Of a stretch of DNA of 64,000 nt, positions 1 through 11,690 are shown one piece after another. The position numbers and the translations under genes are program-made. The notes under the pieces were generated by a model, which worked only from the letters and a program-made list of their open reading frames with translations, ran no database searches and was not told the DNA's origin. Numbering within the stretch: the stretch's first letter is position 1; each line of letters opens with the position of its first letter. Origin of the DNA: Galbula dea (lineage: Eukaryota; Chordata; Aves; Piciformes; Galbulidae); assembly GCA_013399015.1 (NCBI GenBank), contig VWZX01007020.1, forward strand, positions 558,001 to 622,000, given 5' to 3'.

Positions 1-3000
1 GTACAGCTGTTCCCTGTATGCAGGTACACAAGTATAACCAAAGATCTGGATAACAACAACCATCATGAACTTTCAGCACAAAAGAAAAACTCCAGGAAAG
101 AAGAAAAAGGCTATGAGTTTCGAAGTACAAGGTTTACAGTTAAAACAAGAGTGAGATGTCATATGTTGTGCTCCCAGACTTTGTCATCTTGTGCTATTTC
201 ATCTCACAGCAGTTGCAATTGTCCTTTGATTCTGACAGACTGTTGTGCTATTTCCACATGAATTGTACTGGATTTATATAAAGGGTTTTATTGGACCAGA
301 TTTCTTATGTATGTTAAAGTGTTCCTTGGTCTTGCTGTTATTTAGGTATTTCTTCCCTAGGTTTTTTAAATACCCGACAAGAGGACCCCAGGTGCTGTTA
401 TCTCTCCTTTAAGATACTTCTTTGACAGAAATGTCGATTCCAATTGGATGAAATGACCCTAATAGTGAAATCAATCTTGTCCATGTTCTTCATTTCAACC
501 CTGTCCAGTGCTGCACTGGACAGATAGTCACGTCTTCATGAACTATGCCCTATGCTCATCTCCTGAGGATGCTGACAATTTCTTTAAGACCTGCACAAAA
601 CCAGCACCAGATGCCCACACTTTCATGTTTCAAAATGGTCTGCCACAGGTACTGATGCTGGCTACAGCTGTTGCAATGACAAGGACAGCTGGAGAATATG
701 GAGGGTGCAGCTGTAATATGTAATTTCCTTTAGCACCCTATGCTTCCTTGCTACCCTTTTCAAAGCCAGGGCATTTAACACAACACATCCACTTTGTACA
801 ATGTTAGCAAGATATCTCTGTATTCTACAGTTGTTACTGGTCGGCAGTTCTGACCCTGCTGCTGGCAGAAGATTTTGGGGACAGAAAAGAGTGATCCTAC
901 AAAAATAAGAGGTTTTAGTAATGAAATTCAACTACCAAAAAGGCAATCGTTACCAGTGATAGGAAGCAGCACTTCCCACTGTTCCCCAGCCATTCTGCTC
1001 CATTACACCTGCCAGTGCAAAATAATCTCCAGAAATACTAGCGAAAGCAGGGAATTAAGGAGTCATATATAGCTGCTTATAGCCACAGTGTGTCCACAGG
1101 AGGCAAACCAGGCCAAGAGACTTGTCAGAGGTACGAAATAGAGCAACCCTTTGCTGCTGTAAGTCTGGAGGAACTGCTGCATCAGGACACAAATTCAAAC
1201 ACCTTCAGGCTGGAAATCAAACCAGCCTTGAACAGTTACTACATATAAACATCTTCTTACCATTAGCTGGGGCATTAATAAAACCAACCTCAATAAAGAG
1301 GAGAGCCTCTTGGCTGGGTCAAAGTCCTGCCTGCCACTGTGGTGTTTCATCAGAGAAACAACTCTATTCCAGTAACTCTGAACTCATCACATGAAAGGGT
1401 TGCCATGGGGACATGCTGAGATTGTGCCATTTTAACATTTCATTTCCAGATTCCTCAATGAATTGACAATGGGGGCTTTCAGACAATAAATATGCATATG
1501 AAAATGTGAATATACAAACCAACACATTTCAAAGAAATTTCAAAGCTGCAGTATACCCCCACCCTGGCAGACTTGAACATTAGTTGTTACTTGCACAGTA
1601 GTTGTGGGAGCATTCACTGTTCCCAGACTACTCTCTGCCATGAAAGAAAAAAGGAAAAATGTCTGGGTGAATGACTTATAAATGTGGCTGTCTGCCACAG
1701 TGGGCCAAGATAGGGAAGGAGAGACCTGTGATATGTTTAAGAGAAGCTTCTGAACATCATCTGTAAAGCTCTACTTGTACTTTACTTATAACACCTTTTC
1801 AGCAGACTCAAATTCTTCAGTCTACAGTGAGATGACAGAATTGGCATAAAAAGTAGTAATCTAAGCATCCTGCTGAACAGGTTGGAGGAAGGGGAGATAA
1901 GCCTAAGAATTTACCCAGAAATGCTTGTGGCTTCTCAGTATTCAGCCTTTTTTCCATGTCAGGCTTTATCTGGGAAAGGATTTACTGAAGAAAAAAAAAA
2001 AATCACCATGTAGGAAACTAGGAAGAAGGTAGAGGAAGATGACGAGAGGCAAGGAAAAGGGGGAACTGTGGTGCTGTTAACATTAGCTGATGCAGCATAT
2101 GATCCATGTCCTGTGACAGGAATAAGGCCATAATAATACCACTGAAGTCAGTGAAATTTCTCCAGGGATACTGTAAGGCAAGATGTGCTAACTAAGAGGA
2201 AAATGGTCTCTGTTGATCATCCAGCCTGGAAACTGGGGGTCTGTTCACACGGCAGGCTGCACTGTAGCACAGAGCTGGCATAAGCTCAAACATTCATAGC
2301 AGCTTTTCGTGCCCTGTAACTGTACTCTACTGTGAAGTCTTGGACTCTCAGTGTTGTTCTAGACTCGAAGCATAGGTGGAAGCATCTTGAGAACATGTCT
2401 GAAGGGAAACATTATGCATGTACCCCTTCCGGCTGCTACCCAGTGCTCCCTAAACTACAGCAGCTTTGGAGATGCCCACTGAGTTATGCATTGGGACAGT
2501 TCTGCTGGCTGCAGAAGTTGGTGTAAACCTGCCTGTAAGCCTAGGAATCTAGGCAAGAGAACCTTAGGAATAGCTTTCTGACTGTTCTTCTTCCCAAGTG
2601 ATGGTTCTGAGAATAAAACTGAGAAAAACCTCTAAGCCAGAAGAAAACAGGATGTATAACTAGATGACTTCATGTATCCTGCTTATTAGCACTCTGATAA
2701 TGTAATCTTGTAGATCCACTTCAATTTTTAATATGCACATATTTTTAAACAGGTATTTAAGTTGTTAAGGTAAGCCTGAGTCTGGGTATAAATATTTAGC
2801 AGGTTTTTGATGGTTGAATGGGATTAGAATACAAAGTGTTCATGATAAATTGGAGAAGCTTCCTGGAAAGAAATCAAGATGGTTCTCAGGTGGAATGAAT
2901 GCAGTCAACTACACCTGGGCAAGCAATTATTACACCTAGGCAAATGAGTATACACTGAGCTGGATGGTAATTTCTAGAATAACATCTAATAATTACAATG

Positions 3001-3090
3001 AATAATAATGTTTGTGTGAGTCAACACTCTTAGGAAGAGAAAACAAGACCCTGGATTATAAAAGGAGGAGTAAGACCTGAAAGACATTCT
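1..3090. other. No recognisable gene; unique AT-rich sequence
   Basis: Only short open frames (90 codons or fewer) occur, and none resembles a known protein. A 12-base A run lies near 1991-2002. Around 2115-2170 a phrase like ACTGAAGTCAGTGAAAT recalls the 3' end of old amniote L3/CR1-type repeats, but it is too short and decayed to call. I read the stretch as intergenic or intronic. Confidence 0.6.
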
Positions 3091-3094
3091 ATTG

Positions 3095-3715
3095 CTAAGA
3101 CCTTGGCTGGGGTATTATGTCCAGTTTGGGGTAAAACACTTCAAGAATGATCCGGAGCAACTGGGGAGTATGAAAAAGAACACCAGAACATCAGAAGTCT
3201 AAGAAACATCACCAGTGAATAGCAATTGAGTTAATTGGTGCTTATCCCAAAGGAAGCCTTGAAATATATACAAGACTATTGCAAAGAGACAACCTGTTAT
3301 TGTCTCTTTGGAGAAGACACTTGGCTGACAGAGTTGAGATGTATGTTGAGCCTGGAGACAGCCAGGCTCTGGGGGATCTCACAAAGGCCTTCCAGTACTT
3401 AAAGGGGGCCTACAGGAAAGATGGGGAAGAACTCTTTATCAGAGAGTGCAGTGATAGGATGAGGAGTAATGGTTTTAAACTTAGAGAGGCTAGGTTTAGA
3501 TTAGATAGTAGGAAGAAATACTTTACTTTGAGGGTGGTTAAACACCAGAACAGGTTGCCCAGAAAAGTTGTGAATGCCCCACCCTTGAAAGTTTTCAAAA
3601 TCAAGTTGGATGAGGCTTCGAGCAAACTGGTAAAGTGGAAGGTTTCCCTGTCCAGATCAGGAGGAGTGGAACTAGATGATCTTGAAGATCCCTTCCAACC
3701 CAAACCAACCTGGGG
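3095..3715 (+). mobile_element. Old CR1 LINE, 3' part of ORF2 and 3' end
   Basis: This is a 5'-truncated CR1 non-LTR retrotransposon. The left part (about 3100-3170) matches the CR1 stretch encoding the segment before the ORF2 C-terminus. From 3360 the reading frame gives the CR1 ORF2 C-terminal signature in a diverged form: CSDRMRSNGFKLREARFRLD, then FTLRVVKHQNRLPRKVV and LKVFKIKLDEA. The 3' end follows as AACTAGATGATCTTGAAGATC and CCTTCCAACCC. The frame stays open for 159 codons (3279-3758), but its first third does not match CR1 well and the enzyme core is absent, so it cannot be functional. Divergence is clearly higher than in the copies at 40.4 and 57.5 kb, suggesting an older insertion. 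Family membership is firm; the left boundary is approximate. Confidence 0.85.
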
Positions 3716-3759
3716 CATAGAAATAGATATGATAGATCTTCATCACTGTAGCCTTTGAG

Positions 3760-6700
3760 TAGAAATCATGAAGTTTTTGGAGGGTGGGACAGATAAGGAA
3801 GACAGGTGAATAGGTCTGATGTGCTTTTTATAGCATAGCTAATATGCATCAATATATTTTACTGGGCAATAATTCTCTCTAAAAGGTTCCTCATTTTGTT
3901 TTTATGCAGAAATATGACATAGAAAAAAGAAGAAACCAGAGGCACAAGAGGTTTTCAGCTGAAGTGGAGGTCGGTGCCTATAGGTGTTATATGAAGGCAG
4001 AAGAGGAGCAATTATCGCTAGCTGAGTCTTGTCACTCTCTAGAGGAACTGTGTAACAGTGCTATTATGGCAAGAAGTGAAATACCAGCATGACCTGAACT
4101 GGCTCATTATCAATGAAACCTCAAAATGGCAACATCAATCAATAAAATGCATCATGCAGTATGAAATTACAGCCTGAACTTAGGCTAGCTAGGGGGTGGA
4201 AATAGAAAGTAAGTAGACTTCTTTGGTTCCCTTTACCCAAGGAGCCAACATAATCTTTTGACATGTGATAAAGAAAATATTCTAACATCTGAAAAAAACA
4301 AATCTTGTGTGTGACATGTTTCTTAAGAAAACACGTATGTTTCTTAAAGCAAATCCCTTATCAATCAGAATTAATCCTCCACATCCAGCACTTGCAGCTA
4401 AGGTATACACAAGGAGGCAGTGTGATTTGGCAATGAGAAAATATGCTGTCTGGAGCTAAAAATACCATAACTCACCCTAGAAAGTTGCTCTGAGGTGAAC
4501 AAATTACCTTTTTAATAAAATGAGAGGTGTATATTTGACTATCAAACATAATATTATTCGCTTCTAAAGAAAATCCAGATGTTACCAGAATTACATATTT
4601 TTTCTCCATGAACTCTAATACTACATAAGTAAAAAGGATAAAAGTCAGTACAGTGAAAGATTCCTACCAGCTCCAGTGCCTAAAAGCATCAAAGGCCAGA
4701 TCAGTGAAGCACCACTAATTCATGCTAGACAGAGCAGCTGGGATCAAGACTTCAGCACGCCAAATTTGAGTTTCTGGTTTAAAGATCATGAATCAAGGAA
4801 CAACAGTACAAGCAGTGTCCGTGATGCCTCACTAAGCTTTCCAGGGTTTACAAGTCAGCTCAATCCAGCAGGGGAAATACATCATGGTTTTATCCACAAG
4901 AGCAAAAACATCAGTATATGGTCCACTGCCCTCCCAGCTGCCTTAGCAAGGGAAATCAGTTACATCCATAGGACCTTTTAGTGTTTCCCAATAGCACATC
5001 TTGTTAGACCACAAAGGTGTCAAACTATGTATTTGCTCAACAAAAATTGGCTGAGGAACAAAGCACCGTGCTGATGGCAGAAAGGCTGAGCTGCTGTCAA
5101 CAATGCCAGTGGTTAGTAGCACCATACAGAACTCCTGAGCACAAGTCTGCACAGGGCAGCATGCCCTAGGTAAGCATCATTTGGACTGTGAGCCCTGCAG
5201 ACCAGATATTCCTACTTCTTCAGTGACTTGCTCTATGCACAGCAGCTTCAACAAGAGAAGTCCAGGCAGCTGCAGTGCTGCCAGCTCTCACAACACATCA
5301 CACTTTCATAGTCACCAAGCTGCTGTGAACTGATTCTTGTTTCCTCTTTTTGACAAAATATGCCATTTATCCCTCACTGGAGGGGATTTGTGAAAAAGAG
5401 AAACACAGTTGCAAAAGTAACTTTGGTCACAGAAAGCAAAGTTTTAATTTGGAGTTCAAAGGTACCTATTAGTGAATGGTGCATACAGGAGAAAAAGCAT
5501 ATAGCTGGCTGAAAGAAGTCTAGAATTCAAATAAAATGTTTCCATGTAAGGTAGCCAAATTTATCACACTTATTTTCATATGACCAGACCAAAGCCTATA
5601 ATATGAGGACAGCATGCTACAACTTTTATATGTCTAATCAGATAAATACTATAAGCCTAAACCAAGACTCACTTTTCAGAAAGTGCCAAAATAAACAAAT
5701 AAATACATAAGGCAAAATATTGTAGCTTTTTTTAAAGAAAACTTTTGTTTTCCCCATACAGATAGGTAACTTCATTGAAATTCAGACATGCAGAAGCTCC
5801 ATTATCAACAGCAGTAATGCTGTCTTGTATGAGCCTTTTTAGAAAACACTTGAGTGCCCCAGATGTGTAAAATACATTTTCAAAAGCAATTTATGACACT
5901 GGGAATTGGCTGTCTTTAAGGATTTGGAGTTTAAGGCCAGATTTTTGAAGCCTCAGGGTTTAGGTCACATTTTAAAAGGTAAACCTCCAACTCCAATCAC
6001 TAAAACAGTTTCTAAAGTTCTATATTTCATTTCCTAAATCACTCCTGTCTCCTTAAAGATTTGCACAATACTAATGTTCAGGTTATGGTTAGACATATTA
6101 CTTCCAGGAAATCATTAGCTGAGGTTTCCCCTGCAGGGAGGGTGCTCTCAGCTCTCCTTATAGAGGAGCTGGCAGGGGCTGGCTTGCACTATGGGCAGTT
6201 GGCAAGGGCCTCTGGCCTTCAGCACTGGAGAAGAGGACACAGACTTGGCTTTGCAGGACGCCAGAACCCCGGGAAGCCATACTGTGGTTCTCCTGTCAGT
6301 TGTCATTCAGCCCTACTGCCATACTCTCAATGCATCTTTCCAGATCCATGGATTCATTGCTAACAAACAAAACTTCTCTGCTTCTCCTCAAATCAGGGAG
6401 GATTATCAGTGCCTTACAGGGAGGAAATCACATGAGAAGACACAGCCTCAGCACACAGGAGAGCAGCCTGTATCTTCTCACAGACAACTTTTGCTCCCTC
6501 ATCTTATCATGCAGATGACAAGAAGTGTGTATCAATGGTGAATCCACCACAAGCACAGGGTACAATGGAATAAAGGAACATATATGGCAGATGGCAGGAC
6601 AAAGGACCCATCCTTACAGTGTGTCCTTCTGACAGAAGGAAAACTCATACTATAGCTTAGGGAGTAAACTTGGACTACTTTACTATGTGCTTATCAAAAC

Positions 6701-7050
6701 CTCAATCAACAACAATCCAAAGTCTCTGTAGAAAATGAAATTACCTTTGAAAGAGTAATATAAATGTAGGCTACCCTCTTGGCCATGGCAAATTTGTTTT
6801 GTTCAGATTGTCCAGTTTTGCAAGGAGGGTTTATTGGATTATCTAGTTTCACAGAATTTGTCCCATTTAATTTTGTTACAAATATTAAGAAAGGCAGTAC
6901 CTGAAGTCCTGAGGCCAAGGACTGGGAGTTTTCTTTTGTTCATCTAGCTTTGATGAACACTGAGTAGTTCTATTTTCATACTGCAGTGGCAAAACTTCAG
7001 CCAGCGTTATAAATAGGAAAGCTGGTTGGCAGGCATTTAAAATTAAGGAT
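3760..7050. other. No recognisable gene; unique sequence
   Basis: Open frames reach about 116 codons (6191-6541, in a locally GC-richer patch near 6120-6350) but resemble no family I know and overlap one another in different frames. A phrase near 5935-5960 (GGCCAGATTTTTGAAG) recalls an old amniote interspersed repeat but is too short to call. Confidence 0.55.
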
Positions 7051-7054
7051 TATC

Positions 7055-7180
7055 TTGTGGTTGAGGCAGAGGAGCAAGACTCTGGAGACCTGATTTCTGT
7101 TCTTTGATCAGTCACACAACCTTGTATGATGCTGGGCAAACCAATTAGTAGCTCTGTGTCTCTGTTCTTCAGAAAAAAGT
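7055..7180 (+). repeat. MIR-like ancient SINE remnant
   Basis: Several blocks fall in the order expected for an MIR (tRNA-derived CORE-SINE): TGTGGTTGAGGCAGAGGAGC near the tRNA-like head, ACTCTGGAGACCTGATTTCTG, then GATGCTGGGCAAACCAATTA and GCTCTGTGTCTCTGTTCTTC, which parallel the family's GACCTTGGGCAAGT and CTCTCTGTGCCTCAGTTTCC blocks. It is heavily diverged, as expected for an element inactive since early amniotes. The identification rests on block order recalled from the MIR consensus, not on an alignment score. Confidence 0.5.
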
Positions 7181-7184
7181 TAGA

Positions 7185-10100
7185 GGAGGAAAGGGGTTCT
7201 TTTATTTCACTTTTCCTCTCTTTCCTCCACACAGACTGCCGACTGTCCGAATTGTTTCTTATCGATTGGCACAGAGCACCTCAGTGTTTCTAAAGTTCAA
7301 AAAAAAAAAAAAATCCTTTTATACTTTCAGGATCTGGTTTTACATGAATACTGAACAACAACTAAGTTCTCTTCTATTTAAATTTGGCCTAGGGATTTCA
7401 TCACTGGTTTAATTTGGTAAAACTTATCTGGCAATAGTAGTAAGCCTCAGAAAACACCTGAGAAAATGATTTTGCAAATATGATTTGTAAAAATGAACTG
7501 CATTTGTGTGTGAGAGAGATTGTTTTTAAGGATGAAAGTAACAGTAGCAGTTTTGCTGCAGCCATGATAGTCAAAGCATGTAAACAAAGCAAATTTTCTA
7601 GAGAGATAGTATCTGTTATTACGCCAGCTATACAAACTAGACAGCACATGAAGGGTGTCAAATACACAAGCTCTAGTTCAAGTGTATGGAGGTACACAGT
7701 GCTCAGGTTACGAATTCTGAAGTACCTAAAGAAAATTCAGAGGTCCGGTCTTCTGCTCTCTTACCCTCTTCTCCCTACACAAAAAGTACCAGCATCTGTA
7801 CTGAAATACCAGCAAACGGGCAGATACCAGGCCCCTTCAAATATGGCATTTGTGCACATAACATTAACATATGAATGGCTATTATGGTGGTCAGAAGAAG
7901 AGTTCATTATCATTTTCCCATCCCCACATCCCAGCTGACAGCTCAGCGTTGAAGCTGTAGTGGTGGACTGTGACTGTGTCACAATTCCGTTTCAACTGTG
8001 CTTATAGCAGACACTGATTAATATTTAGACAGTTCAACACAGAGAGGAATGATTTACTGCTGTGCTCCTCGCTGTACTGTATCAATCCTCCTTCAGCAGC
8101 AACTTACCCTACTGAAAAGAAAATCTAATCTTATTTTAATTGTCTGCATACTTTCAGGAGAGAATCATTGTTGCAGTTATGATTTCATAAACACCTGCCT
8201 GGAGCTGGGCCAGGTTAATAGATGGGTACCAGGCATAACAGCAAAAGAGGCATAACAACTTCTATTGTTCCATCTAAGAAGAAAGCTTAATACAGCAGGA
8301 CATCAAACAACATGTTGACTTGTTCCTAGTTTGCTTGAAATGAAATAATCCTACTACAGATCTGCATCTAGATTCATACAGTTGCTCAGGTTATCCTACT
8401 TGTCACTGCACACCTGGCTTCTGTTAGGAGGAGACATCACAGCTCATTTGTTGTTCATTTCAACAGTATTTCAGAGGAGCAAGACATCTACAGAGTTTAA
8501 CTAGCACAAAAATAAACCAAGCCATTACTCATTGGTGTGAACTTGCATCCACTCTTCATGGTTAGATTTCAGCCTAATTTGAAAATGACCTTTTGCCTGA
8601 TGTCATTAATTTTACTTCTTGTAGTTTTTCATTAAAGAAAGATAATGAAGGTAGAAGCTCCTCGGTATCAATCATTAGACTTTGACTAGCAATACGATAG
8701 CAAAACATAGATCCTTCCTCTGGGGTTTTTTTTTCCATATGTTGATGTATCCCTAAAAATTCATATTTTTGAAAGCAGAAGAGTCAGTGGTCTGCAAAAA
8801 TGCAGAAGTCTTCTTAAGACGCTATACTGTGTTCATAAGAAGCCTCTGTTGTATCTGGCAAAATTCAGCAAGATTGGTCTGTAACATTTCTGAATGAAAT
8901 TCTGCATGTGCAAACAGAATGTCACAGTGTGTCTCAAAAGCACATGCTCTCAGCTAGGACTGAACTGCCTCAGCAGTGCTGGGCATGCTCAAAATCTTTA
9001 GTCACCACCAGAAAGAGCCAAGATGGTCTTCAATGCTAGCTTTTTGTAACACTATTGCTGGAACAGAGGGTGTAGGGTGTATGGTGCATTGGTCATTAAG
9101 GATTCATTTTTGTGTGCCCTTTAATTCACTGCACCTAGCCTGCTGTTGAAGCAATGTGTTTCAAAGGAGAGCCTCTTAAGCAATCTGTACACACATCAGG
9201 TGGGGAAATGGCAATGGTTTCGAAACTAAGGCATTACCACTGTCAGATAGGTTTTTAAAGACCAGATCTTTCTTTGGCAATGCCAGAAATAGGGAGTTTT
9301 CTCACTCACATTCTTCACTTGGAAACAGGAAGTTATTGGAGTCTCCGCTTCTTTTTTGAGCAAGATCAGGTTTAGTCTGTTTTCCAGACTAGGGAGCACT
9401 TTTTCTGTGCTTCCCAGAAACTATGTTGCTCCTCAGTAAAGCAGCAAGAGATTTGAATTGGCTTGGAATTCGGCTAGATGATGGTGTTAAGCTGAAATGT
9501 TTTTAGCTGCCCAACAAGTTTCCTCACTCTGTTTAACTCCTTCTAAAGGTAAAAACGTAAACTGAAAAAAATAGGCCCAAAAAAAGAGAAAATGGCAAAG
9601 GTTATTAATGTAAGTACCAATTCATTAAAAAATATTTAGCTATTTAAGAATTGTGGTTGCCTATAGCAACCGAATGAGTAACTCAGAAGTGGGCTAATGT
9701 GAGTATGCTACAAGAGATAAAATTTGAAGACCAACCTTAAGGTATCCTCCCCTAACCTACTTAGTTTCCTATTCTAAATGTATTTGTAAATGCCTCATAT
9801 CTGTAAGGCAATTTTGCTGAATAACTACAATCATAAAATTCTTAAATATTTACAGGAAACAATGGAAATAGAGATAATTGAAATCTTCCAGTCTGCCAGT
9901 AACCTGGATATTGACTTGAACTTGAGGAAAACCTCAATAGGTTAGCAGTGGCTAAAAATCTGCAAACTGTACATGAAGATACAGCTTTGTCCTTCAAGAA
10001 CTGTGTTAAATGACAAAGGTGAGTTAATATTCAGATGTGCACCATAAAACCATTCATAGTATGAACTTCAGAAGCATTTTGAGCGTCCTAACTATGCTTG

Positions 10101-11510
10101 CTGCAGCAGGCAATAATGCTGACAATCTTGGAGCAAAATTTCAGCAGTTCTTGTGGGCACCTAAGTTTCTGGACCTTGCCCACACTACTCCTATGGCCCA
10201 TTATAGGTTTTGTGAGTTTTGATTTCTGTATGGAAGGTCCTAAGTTTATTATACAGTGTTGGAGAGTGTTTTGTGGCTCCTGTTGTCTGCAGGGTCACCA
10301 TAGCATATGCGTCTGCTACATGGAAGTCCATGAAGCAAGAAACTGGGCCCCCTGCCACAACTTGTATTTCCAGGCCTGTTCCTAGATCCCCAGAGCAATG
10401 ACAATATTTTTAAAAAACCTCTCCACAGCAATTAGGAACAGAAAATAGCACAGATGTTTGATTTCTTAATCCTGTACAGGCAAAAAGTTGGATCTTCCTT
10501 CCTCATCTTCACATTCCAGTTAGGCAAGTCTTTTGCTGAAAAAACGTGGTAATTTTGACTGAATAAGGGCAGCAGGATTTGATCTCATGATAATAATATA
10601 AAAGTCTGGATTCTAAACAGGATGTAGGCCAAGGAAAATCACAGAAAGCCTTTGTACAAGCATTTTATAATTTTTTTTAAAGAACAACAACACAGCAGAG
10701 AAACGGTGTCAGATACTTTCAGAGTCACTGTTCCCAGTATAAGAATCATTTTGTAGAATGGAGTACAGAGCTATGAATCATCTTATATGTGATGTACAAA
10801 ATCAAGAAAAAGCCATGAATATAGGCAGTTACATGTTGTAAACTCAACCTTGTACCAGTTCTGTTCAGGTTCACTACTGAAGCTAAGTCAAATAACACAA
10901 CTCTCTGGGTTTATTAACTATGGTTTCTTTATGTCTATCTGACTTCAAGTATTATAGCAGTTAAGAGCCACACAAAGCAAGAAAGGCAGCATTTCTATAA
11001 CTGAACAAAGCCCAGTGCTCCATCTGCTCCATTGCCTTATCACCACTAACAACTAGTTTCTGTGATGGAGAAAGACACAAGAAACTCTGATCTCAGTTTT
11101 GACTGAGAGAAAGCGATAAAACTATTTTCTAGACTGCATTGACTATCAGAGGGAAGCAAGTGACAAAGGCCACAATCAAGACAAGATGAGGAACTCTAAA
11201 AAAAATAAAGGCAAAAATGACATCAGTTCAAAGGGTGAAATGAAAGGGAATGTGGTCCAGAATCACAAAAAAAACAATGTATGCACTAGGAAATAAGTGG
11301 ACAGAGCAAAAGTAGGAGGATCATGCAAGTAAAGACTTTGCATAAGCTGCTCCTTGGTGACTAACAGTGAGAGCCAGACCTAGGCAAAGTAACCCACAAG
11401 TAGCTGCTGCCCAGTTCAGTTCATGAAAGTTCATACTTTTTCACCATCTAGAGAGGCTAGTCTGTAACCAAAAGCCTCATGAAACTTTCAGTACTTTTAT
11501 TTCCTCCACC
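7185..11510. other. No recognisable gene; unique sequence
   Basis: The longest open frame is 7480-7938 (+, 152 codons). It has no domain, signal peptide or family resemblance I can name and is serine-rich in the middle, so I treat it as chance. A 15-base A run lies at about 7299-7313. No CR1 or LTR remnants were recognised. Confidence 0.55.
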
Positions 11511-11515
11511 ACACC

Positions 11516-11690
11516 ACTTTTTGTTTGTTTGTTTTGGGGTTTGTGCTTTTGTTTGTTTTTGTTGTTCCTGTTTGTTTGGTTTTTAAGGTTCTATAATTCT
11601 CCCTGACGTTTTCTATAGGAAAATAACATGCTAAGGGATTTGTGTTTGTTTGGGTTGGGTTGTTTTGGGTTTTTTTTTTCCTTGAAAGGA
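11516..11690 (+). repeat. G/T-rich low-complexity tract (GTTTT/GGTTT type)
   Basis: Irregular runs of GTTTG, GTTTTG and GGGTT make two dense blocks (about 11516-11585 and 11640-11682). They have no fixed period, so this is low-complexity sequence rather than a clean microsatellite. The complementary strand is A/C-rich, a composition that recurs in the window (22.0, 23.0, 28.1, 51.9 kb). Confidence 0.8.
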
